35,179 bases of DNA, taken from the IMG/VR virus record IMGVR_UViG_3300042879_002721, positions 1 through 35,179 of that record; one strand, 5' to 3'. A program made the translations under genes and the position numbers. This stretch comes from a virus. Under the pieces are notes generated by a model. The model saw only the letters and a list, made by a program, of their open reading frames with translations. It was not told the DNA's origin and searched no databases. Positions 30,988 through 35,179 of this stretch are shown here, piece by piece (within the stretch, counting starts at the first letter, position 1; every line of letters begins with the position of its first letter).

Positions 30988-31370
30988 TACAAAAACCTCC
31001 GGTCTAAATATTTAACAACCCGTCTCCCTATCTCTGATCGGTACCAGATATATTCCTGGATTTTGTCGTGGTCGTAAACATCATCCCACCTTGATATAAA
31101 ACTGCGTACATGCCCGAATTTTCTTTTTAAATAATCGTCTATAGGTCTCCCTATATCCATCTTAATCGGCTCATGCTCAGGATGTTCGCTCATGTAGACC
31201 CATAGCCTAGGAAGACTAATTTCTTCATTTCGGAACTGAGATTTGTCTGTTATGTTTGCATCGTTAGTCGTTCTAATTTTTATACTTCTATTAAACCACC
31301 AAAGTTCATACCGGGTAACGTGACGGATGTTTAATCTTCTGTTTTTTATTTTTATAAAGCTGGATTTCAT
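30987..31370 (-). CDS. Hypothetical protein, basic and aromatic
   Basis: A 127-residue protein rich in Arg, Ile, Trp and Tyr (YELWWFNRSIKIRTTND; ends VVKYLDRRFL). GGAG ribosome site 8 bp upstream. No recognised domain, signal or membrane helix. It is the first gene after the terminator at 31384-31413, so it may be expressed at a reduced level or from a separate promoter not seen. More AT-rich than its neighbours by eye. Confidence 0.6.
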   Translation of the reverse strand: MKSSFIKIKNRRLNIRHVTRYELWWFNRSIKIRTTNDANITDKSQFRNEEISLPRLWVYMSEHPEHEPIKMDIGRPIDDYLKRKFGHVRSFISRWDDVYDHDKIQEYIWYRSEIGRRVVKYLDRRFL

Positions 31371-31383
31371 TGTGGATCTCCTA

Positions 31384-31413
31384 TTTTAAAAGGCAGACTT
31401 TAACCGGTCTGCC
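31384..31413 (-). terminator. Intrinsic terminator of the leftward recombination operon
   Basis: On the minus strand GGCAGAC (31413-31407) pairs with GTCTGCC (31398-31392) around an 8-nt loop and is followed by TTTTAAAAT. It lies between the annealing-protein gene and the next leftward gene, splitting the block into two expression levels. Confidence 0.75.
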
Positions 31414-31431
31414 AGCGGTGTAGGGGGTGAC

Positions 31432-32238
31432 TTATGCGGCGCATCCCTGCTCTATTTGCTGCGCCTCTAGCGCGTCATTCAAATCGGCAAGAACGCTATA
31501 CTGCAACTTGCTATCCGTAACCTCGTTTAGCCTCTTAAGGCTATACCGAGCTTTGATTTCGTTTGCGACATCAACCGGGTTCACAAGGGCCTTTAAGATT
31601 TCGTTTGCAGCCTTGACATACTCAGCTTGGGCGCTCCGGTCCAACGGTTCGGCCTCTACTGCGGGCGCAACATCAGGAAGAGCTGGTAAGGCAGGAGTCT
31701 TGTCGAGCTTTGCGGCTTTCCGTGGCGGAGTCGAAGCAAATTCACCTTCAATAACATCCACCATTTCCTCCGGCGAATACATGCCGTGCAAACAGCCCGG
31801 GTATATAGTCCGAACACCCTCAGAGATACACCGAGACCGTTTCATGGCGGCCCCAAACTTGTGGTGCAAGTTGCCAAGTCCAGCAGCCTTAACGCGCTCA
31901 TCGTCCCATGTGATAGTCACCGATCCGCCTTTCGGGTGAGTAAACTTGATAGTCACCTTTCTATCTGTATACTCCTGCACCTCTATCACCCCGTCAGCAG
32001 CTTGGAAGTTGGCTAGCATCACCTCGGCTTTTAAAGTTGGTACTGCGTTGCCCTTGAACTCCATCATGTGATACCGACGTGTCGCCGTCATCGGATGAAG
32101 CCCTTCGGCTTGTGCCAGGAGCATCAGCGATGCGGCCTTTTGTTTCGTATCAATACCTGGGAACATCTTTGACTCTGCGACGTAAACAGCCATTTTTTCA
32201 ACGTCGTTAAGTGGTATTGTTGGTAAATTGTTGCTCAT
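31432..32238 (-). CDS. RecT-like single-strand annealing protein
   Basis: A 268-residue protein. The first 165 residues show the pattern I know from a large phage group annotated as RecT-like annealing proteins: LLAQAEGLHPMTATRRYHMM, GNAVPTLKAEVMLANFQAA, WDDERVKAAGL, then KRSRCISEGVRTIYPG and MYSPEEMVDV. A Pro/Ala/Glu linker follows, then a helical tail. Such proteins anneal complementary single strands in phage recombination and replication; usually an exonuclease gene is nearby. None is recognised here, though SSB and VRR-NUC are encoded elsewhere. GGGGG ribosome site; the gene ends before a clear terminator. Confidence 0.75.
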   Translation of the reverse strand: MSNNLPTIPLNDVEKMAVYVAESKMFPGIDTKQKAASLMLLAQAEGLHPMTATRRYHMMEFKGNAVPTLKAEVMLANFQAADGVIEVQEYTDRKVTIKFTHPKGGSVTITWDDERVKAAGLGNLHHKFGAAMKRSRCISEGVRTIYPGCLHGMYSPEEMVDVIEGEFASTPPRKAAKLDKTPALPALPDVAPAVEAEPLDRSAQAEYVKAANEILKALVNPVDVANEIKARYSLKRLNEVTDSKLQYSVLADLNDALEAQQIEQGCAA

Positions 32239-32248
32239 ATTATTCCCC

Positions 32249-32785
32249 CTATTTTATTCTTAAACTCTTCCCCTCAACTGGCTTCATGTATGCCCAGTCG
32301 CATGTTTCCCCTTCCGGTAGCTCTTTCAGATACTTCGCTATCTCGTTCAACTTCGGGTCGTAGCTCACTTTCTGGAATTGGATCGGAACTGATTCTTCAA
32401 GCGGAATAACCAGCTTATCTTTCTTCTTAGCGAGCGACAATTTAACAAACTGCCCGTCAATCTTTTCACGTCCGCTAATCTGCATGTTGCGTATTAGGTA
32501 CTTCTCAAGTCTCTCAGCCTTGTTTTCTGCGTCGCGGGCGTACTGAGCTACCCGCTGAGACTCCTTTCTTGCAGCTTCCGCAGTGGCTTCAAGCACCTTT
32601 ATATACCGCGCGACCGACTCGGCTTTCACGTCGAACTCGTATCCCATCTCGCTCATGACACCGAACAAATCGCTTATCCGCCTATCTTTCTCCTCGTCCG
32701 AAAGGCTCGAATCGTCAACAACCCGATCGTAGCCCTCTATCAGTTTTTGCAGATCCTCACCTAACATCCAAAGTGTGTTGTTCAT
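32249..32785 (-). CDS. Siphovirus Gp157-like protein
   Basis: A 178-residue helical protein. The pattern of the Gp157 family is visible: an N-terminal helix with LQKLIEGYDRVVDD, a long central coiled coil (YIKVLEATAEAARKESQRVA, AENKAERLEKYLIRNM), and a short beta C-terminus (VKLSLAKKKDKLVI, then VPIQFQKV). The family lies beside recombination genes in many phages and has been linked to resistance against other phages in one streptococcal system; its biochemistry is not settled. It overlaps the upstream gene by ATGA. Confidence 0.85.
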   Translation of the reverse strand: MNNTLWMLGEDLQKLIEGYDRVVDDSSLSDEEKDRRISDLFGVMSEMGYEFDVKAESVARYIKVLEATAEAARKESQRVAQYARDAENKAERLEKYLIRNMQISGREKIDGQFVKLSLAKKKDKLVIPLEESVPIQFQKVSYDPKLNEIAKYLKELPEGETCDWAYMKPVEGKSLRIK

Positions 32786-33015
32786 TGTCGTAACCCGTTT
32801 AAGTTTTCTCTCACAGTCTTGCCGTGCTCGCCTTTCAATTGATACGCCCTAAGCCCTAATTCCAGCACTTCAGCCAGTGGTATTTCCGTCATCTCGTGGC
32901 CTTCGCGGTGTAGCTCGATTACTAGCCGCTTACCGGGCGTTAGCTCGATATAGTCGCCGTTATCCGTAGTACCTTCGATTCTTGTTACTGCTTTTTTGTA
33001 TTGTAGATTTTTCAT
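32782..33015 (-). CDS. Small tandem paralogue 1 (LxEVLxxGxRA motif)
   Basis: A 77-residue protein started at ATG 33015 (AAGG ribosome site) rather than 33033. Strand-rich N-terminal part (TDNGDYIELTPGKRLVIELH) and a C-terminal helix PLAEVLELGLRAYQLK. That helix is shared with the next two leftward genes, suggesting local duplication. No function known. Confidence 0.6.
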   Translation of the reverse strand: MKNLQYKKAVTRIEGTTDNGDYIELTPGKRLVIELHREGHEMTEIPLAEVLELGLRAYQLKGEHGKTVRENLNGLRQ

Positions 33016-33045
33016 GTTATCCCTTATCTGCATTTTTATTTGCGC

Positions 33046-33258
33046 TTATTTGCAATTTTCCAGAGCCTTGATTCCTGCGTACAACACTTCCGCTAAGTCA
33101 AAAACCTCGTTTTCCGGCTCATCATCGACTACGACCTTCGGGCTATTCGCTCGAATAAAACAGCCGATTGATCTCCCTTCGTATTCGCCAGTTAGAAAAT
33201 TGGAATGTTCGTCAAATCGTAGGTTCGTGATGTATTCTTTTTTTGCGTGATATCTCAT
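33046..33258 (-). CDS. Small tandem paralogue 2 (LxEVLxxGxRA motif)
   Basis: A 70-residue protein with strands in the first 50 residues (ANSPKVVVDDEPE) and the C-terminal helix FDLAEVLYAGIKALENCK, which matches its neighbours in L-[AD]-E-[VI]-L-x-x-G-[IL]-[RK]-A. GGGATAGGG before the start; ATGA overlap with the upstream gene. Function unknown. Confidence 0.6.
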   Translation of the reverse strand: MRYHAKKEYITNLRFDEHSNFLTGEYEGRSIGCFIRANSPKVVVDDEPENEVFDLAEVLYAGIKALENCK

Positions 33259-33494
33259 TCCCTATCCCCCAAAATAGCCCTTATCCCTGCGCTTAGAATT
33301 TCGTCTAAAGCCCACAAAATTGACGACTTCTCCCCGTCGTACCTAATCTCAAGCAGCTTGTCTTTGACCGTCAAATCACAATACACATGAGCGCCGTCTA
33401 CACGGCCTACCAGATCGTTGCTTAAGCTGCCGTCCATGTGATTCGTGCCAAGTAGCACCGACAACCGTTCTTCGTTTCCGCATAATTCCATCAT
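33255..33494 (-). CDS. Small tandem paralogue 3 (LxEVLxxGxRA motif)
   Basis: A 79-residue protein with DGAHVYCDLTVKDKLLEIRY strands and the C-terminal helix WALDEILSAGIRAILGD. GGGGAG ribosome site about 9 bp upstream. It is coupled to its neighbours by ATGA. With the two downstream genes it forms a set of three short proteins sharing one C-terminal motif. Function unknown. Confidence 0.6.
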   Translation of the reverse strand: MMELCGNEERLSVLLGTNHMDGSLSNDLVGRVDGAHVYCDLTVKDKLLEIRYDGEKSSILWALDEILSAGIRAILGDRE

Positions 33495-33712
33495 TTTTCA
33501 AAACTCCCCAAGAATTTAAATAGCCCCGATTGTCTTCGAGTAACCGACAGTTGCGACTCGGCTATAGTCTTACTCTCGACACCTTCCAGTTCGTCATTGT
33601 CATACCGATGCACTGTTGCAATAACTTCAATCGCGGCGTCTAGTTTATCTCTCGGCCGGTCGCGCTCGTGTCGTAGTATTCGGTTCACATTGTCTGCATA
33701 CCCTGTATTCAT
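33491..33712 (-). CDS. Hypothetical protein
   Basis: A 73-residue basic and acidic mixed protein with helical segments (ADNVNRILRHERDRP, KLDAAIEVIATVH). GGGAG ribosome site, ATGA overlap with both neighbours. Not recognised; part of the leftward early operon. Confidence 0.6.
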   Translation of the reverse strand: MNTGYADNVNRILRHERDRPRDKLDAAIEVIATVHRYDNDELEGVESKTIAESQLSVTRRQSGLFKFLGSFEK

Positions 33713-33906
33713 GATTGCACTCCCATTTTAGTTAATTCCAGTACATACCACTTGCCGATTTCGCTACTGCCAAGATTTTTTGTTTTTAACTCCCATTCAA
33801 CTCTCGACCTTACTTCGTGAGCTGGCTTGCCAAGCGCAAAAGCCGCTCGATTTATCGCGCCATCATGCGGCTTTTGAACTTCTGTAATTTGCCTAACCTT
33901 GCTCAT
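33709..33906 (-). CDS. Hypothetical protein
   Basis: A 65-residue protein started at ATG 33906 (GAGAGG ribosome site) in preference to the frame start at 33945. It has KPHDGAINRAAFALGKPAHE and a C-terminal GKWYVLELTKMG strand. ATGA overlaps on both sides. Not recognised. Confidence 0.6.
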   Translation of the reverse strand: MSKVRQITEVQKPHDGAINRAAFALGKPAHEVRSRVEWELKTKNLGSSEIGKWYVLELTKMGVQS

Positions 33907-34109
33907 TTTTTTTTCCTCTCGTGAAAACTTTCGCCATAACCGCAAATGATCCGACTTTTATTTGCTACCCTAAAATCACACGCGCACCTCTCATTCTGCT
34001 CCGAGTAGCACCACTCAACGCCCTTCGGCAGTGGTTCTTGTTTCGGTGCCTCTACTTTTTTTTCCTCTACTTGTTGCGGCATTAAAGCCGCCAAAATTGA
34101 TTCAAACAT
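33903..34109 (-). CDS. Hypothetical Cys-containing protein
   Basis: A 68-residue protein with a hydrophobic start (FESILAALMP), a charged linker (EEKKVEAPKQEP) and a Cys-containing C-terminal half (WCYSEQNERCACDF, IICGYGESFHE). Four cysteines could bind a metal ion. It has no clear ribosome site. Not recognised; located 59 bp downstream of the H1-like micro-gene. Confidence 0.55.
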   Translation of the reverse strand: MFESILAALMPQQVEEKKVEAPKQEPLPKGVEWCYSEQNERCACDFRVANKSRIICGYGESFHERKKK

Positions 34110-34145
34110 GGTCCCTCAGATCTAAAGTTAAACTGTACAACTCAA

Positions 34146-34161
34146 GCCCCTGGCTCGGGGC
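34146..34161 (-). other. GC-rich hairpin between the micro-gene and the rest of the leftward operon
   Basis: GCCCC (34146-34150) and GGGGC (34157-34161) pair around a 6-nt loop, 8 bp after the micro-gene stop on the minus strand. The following sequence (TTGAGTT) is only weakly U-rich, so partial termination or RNA-end protection is possible. Confidence 0.45.
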
Positions 34162-34168
34162 GGTTTGA

Positions 34169-34258
34169 CTACTTCTTTGCAGCCTTCTTTTTTGCTACTG
34201 GCTTCTTTGCTGCTGCTTTCTTGGCTACGACTTTTTTTGTCGCTACTTTTTTGCTCAT
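34169..34258 (-). CDS. Histone-H1-like Lys/Ala-rich micro-protein
   Basis: A 29-residue protein composed almost only of Lys, Ala and Val with KK-spaced repeats (KKVVAKKAAAKK, PVAKKKAAKK). This is the repeat pattern of H1-like C-terminal tails (chlamydial Hc1, Bordetella BpH1, AlgP). It should bind nucleic acid non-specifically. Start ATG 34258 follows GGGAAATAAAA, a weak ribosome site, and the frame is closed by TAG. It is the first gene of the leftward operon and is flanked by hairpins. It might compact DNA or bind RNA; it is too short for a folded domain. Confidence 0.65.
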   Translation of the reverse strand: MSKKVATKKVVAKKAAAKKPVAKKKAAKK

Positions 34259-34275
34259 TTTTATTTCCCATATTG

Positions 34276-34349
34276 GGTGGATAAGCCCACCGGGCGGGCC
34301 GCCTTAAGCAGCCAACCCGCTAGTCTTTTCAATCGCTTAACCAGCGATT
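34276..34349 (-). promoter_or_regulatory. Structured leader of the leftward operon
   Basis: On the minus strand the leader ahead of the H1-like gene contains two hairpins. AATCGCT (34331-34337)/AGCGATT (34343-34349) has a 7-bp stem and 5-nt loop. GGTGG (34276-34280)/CCACC (34287-34291) has a 5-bp stem and 6-nt loop. Neither has a U-tract. They could protect the transcript or affect start access. Confidence 0.45.
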
Positions 34350-34371
34350 TCTTCTACCCGTACCAAATTTT

Positions 34372-34412
34372 TTATTTTTCCGTTTGACAATGGTCGTCAA
34401 ACTCTCTATTGT
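34372..34412. promoter_or_regulatory. Divergent promoters sharing a GTTTGAC-N7-GTCAAAC operator
   Basis: The perfect inverted repeat GTTTGAC (34382-34388)/GTCAAAC (34396-34402) supplies both -35 boxes. Rightward: TTGACA (34384-34389), a 17-bp spacer, TATTGT (34407-34412), serving the ribbon-helix-helix gene. Leftward: TTGACG (34400-34395) with a weaker -10 (AAATAA, 34377-34372). One dimer could control both operons. Confidence 0.65.
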
Positions 34413-34425
34413 TAGAAGGTAACAG

Positions 34426-34441
34426 ATTACTATTACGTAAT
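34426..34441. promoter_or_regulatory. ATTAC-N6-GTAAT inverted repeat in the regulator's leader
   Basis: ATTAC (34426-34430) and GTAAT (34437-34441) form a perfect inverted repeat just downstream of the rightward -10. Suitable as a second operator for a ribbon-helix-helix dimer. Confidence 0.4.
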
Positions 34442-34482
34442 GCAAGCAAAATAAATAAAAAAAGTAAAAAAGTAGGAGGCCC

Positions 34483-34710
34483 ATGATTGCAAAGAAGCCG
34501 AAGCAGGGATTGGAGGTAGCATCAGTAAGGCTTCTCCCAGGAATGTTTAAAGAGATCAGTCGCATCGCTAAGACCGAAGGTAAGACTAGGAGCTCTATGA
34601 CTAACTATTTGGTCGAAATAGGGCTAGCGGCTTATGGCAAAGGAGACGCTAAGGACGTTGCAGACCTAAGACGGAAGTTGAGGGAGATACAGATTATAAT
34701 TGAGGCATAA
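34483..34710 (+). CDS. Ribbon-helix-helix regulator
   Basis: A 75-residue protein. Beta strand VASVRLLP, helix 1 (GMFKEISRIAKTEGK) and helix 2 (SSMTNYLVEIGLAAYG) form a CopG/Arc-like ribbon-helix-helix; a short helical tail (VADLRRKLREIQIIIEA) follows. AGGAGG ribosome site. It lies next to the palindromic divergent promoter region and heads the rightward replication operon, so it is likely an autoregulator that also controls the leftward operon. It differs from the ribbon-helix-helix protein at 4002-4271. Confidence 0.8.
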   Translation: MIAKKPKQGLEVASVRLLPGMFKEISRIAKTEGKTRSSMTNYLVEIGLAAYGKGDAKDVADLRRKLREIQIIIEA

Positions 34711-34813
34711 AAAAAGGCCCGTGGGGGACACGAGCCTTTCAAGGTAGTATAGCGATTAGAACATAAACACAAAACGCGGACACGTAAGGATAATTTTAAA
34801 ATATAATTGAGGC
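34695..34813. repeat. Duplicated TATAATTGAGGC flanking the terminator
   Basis: The 12-mer TATAATTGAGGC occurs at 34695-34706 (end of the regulator gene) and 34802-34813 (leader of the initiator gene), each followed within one base by TAAAA. The second copy's TATAAT (34802-34807) could serve as a -10, but the best upstream -35 (CGGACA, 19-bp spacer) is poor. Confidence 0.5.
34713..34739. terminator. Intrinsic terminator after the regulator gene
   Basis: AAAGGCCCGTG (34713-34723) pairs with CACGAGCCTTT (34729-34739), one mismatch, around a 5-nt loop. The minus strand has a perfect seven-T tail (34715-34709); the plus side has only TTTC. It immediately follows the regulator stop codon, so it probably acts on both strands, more strongly leftward. 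Confidence 0.65.
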
Positions 34814-34824
34814 CTAAAAGAAGT

Positions 34825-35179
34825 ATGACAAAGAAGAATGAAAAAAGAAAGCCATTTTTCGCGAATATCAATGAGGACGAATTTGATTTACTAACTAGGT
34901 TTGAAGGTAAGTACTTAATCAGGGTCCGGGCATTTTCGGCGATGGATCTGTACATGACCTACACTCATAAGCAGCTTGCGACAGAATGGGGTTGCGATGA
35001 GAGAACGGTGAGAATGGCCCGAGTCGGGTTGATTAAAAAAGGGTTCTGCACTTTAGTCGAGGATGGGAAAAGGCAGTACTTGACTCCGACTTATAAAGGC
35101 GGGTGCGGATCATTCCGATCCGATCAGGAGGACAAAACCGGATCAAAACGATCCGCGGATCGAAACGATCCGGATCAAT
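34825..35179 (+). CDS. Replication initiator protein (O-like), 5' portion; continues at base 3
   Basis: The true N-terminal part of the initiator, starting ATG 34825 and running to the contig end (118 codons). The first 61 codons are unique to this end; the rest repeats the left end in frame. The N-terminus is polar (KKNEKRKPFFANINEDEFDL), followed by the helix LTRFEGKYLIRVRAFSAMDL and the winged-helix recognition region around THKQLATEWGCDERTVRMAR. The Asp codon at 35122-35124 is Gly in the left copy. It belongs to the rightward operon of the ribbon-helix-helix regulator, past a terminator, so readthrough or a promoter near 34802 is needed. Confidence 0.8.
   Translation, partial: MTKKNEKRKPFFANINEDEFDLLTRFEGKYLIRVRAFSAMDLYMTYTHKQLATEWGCDERTVRMARVGLIKKGFCTLVEDGKRQYLTPTYKGGCGSFRSDQEDKTGSKRSADRNDPDQ
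34976..35179. repeat. Right copy of 204-bp terminal redundancy
   Basis: Pairs with 1-204; differs at 35103 (G for T) and 35123 (A for G). It includes the first four origin palindromes. Confidence 0.9.

Noticed and set aside
34329-34565. Hydrophobic 78-codon leftward frame with apparent membrane helices
   Set aside because: It spans the divergent promoters and the start of the ribbon-helix-helix gene. The hydrophobicity comes from AT-rich control DNA.
1-35179. Integrase, CI-like repressor, RNA polymerase, DNA polymerase, tRNA or rRNA genes
   Set aside because: I looked for characteristic motifs on both strands and saw none; divergent or very short versions could escape inspection by eye.

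Overview
The window is an essentially complete genome of a tailed double-stranded DNA phage that was linearised at an arbitrary point. The last 204 bases (34976-35179) repeat the first 204 with two mismatches, and one replication gene runs off the right end and continues at base 3. Closing the circle gives about 34,975 bp. No tail tube, sheath or tape-measure gene is visible. The head and tail genes instead follow a P22/podovirus plan: TerS, TerL, a 710-residue portal, a scaffold-like protein, capsid, decoration-like protein, adaptor, a gp10-like hub, several ejection-type virion proteins, and a lectin-domain receptor-binding protein. The many strong AGGAG-type ribosome sites, ATGA and TAATG overlaps, a lipobox lipoprotein and a secreted nuclease suggest a Gram-negative bacterial host. 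The host genus cannot be read from the sequence.

Layout. (1) Rightward early/replication block, 34483 through the junction to 3856: a ribbon-helix-helix regulator, a winged-helix replication initiator carrying its own apparent origin, a G39P-like helicase loader, several small orphan proteins joined by a repeated intergenic cassette, and SSB. (2) A small leftward pair at 4002-4563: a ribbon-helix-helix protein and a conserved small protein, with a promoter whose spacer contains a palindrome. (3) A long rightward late block, 4801-28534: VRR-NUC nuclease, ParB/methyltransferase fusion, terminases, the whole virion cassette, receptor-binding protein and lysis genes. (4) A leftward block of small, tightly overlapping genes, 34258-28544: a 29-residue Lys/Ala-rich histone-H1-like peptide, three apparent tandem paralogues, a Gp157-like protein, a RecT-like annealing protein, then (past a clear terminator) membrane and secreted proteins including a signal-peptide thermonuclease and a Pro-rich lipoprotein.

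How it fits together. The phage encodes an initiator, loader, SSB and annealing protein but no polymerase, helicase or primase, so it should capture the host replisome as lambda and P22 do. The origin appears to lie inside the initiator gene: six GGATC-N5-GATCC palindromes (132-256) followed by two exact 14-bp AT-rich repeats (280-307). No integrase, CI-type repressor, RNA polymerase, tRNA, CRISPR array or diversity-generating element was seen, so the lifestyle is undecided.

The points most worth a second look are this in-gene origin, a large subunit of terminase with no standard start codon, a Gly/Gln/aromatic prion-like virion-operon protein, the H1-like micro-gene flanked by hairpins, the repeated inter-gene cassette, and a recurring TTTGAC motif in the control regions.
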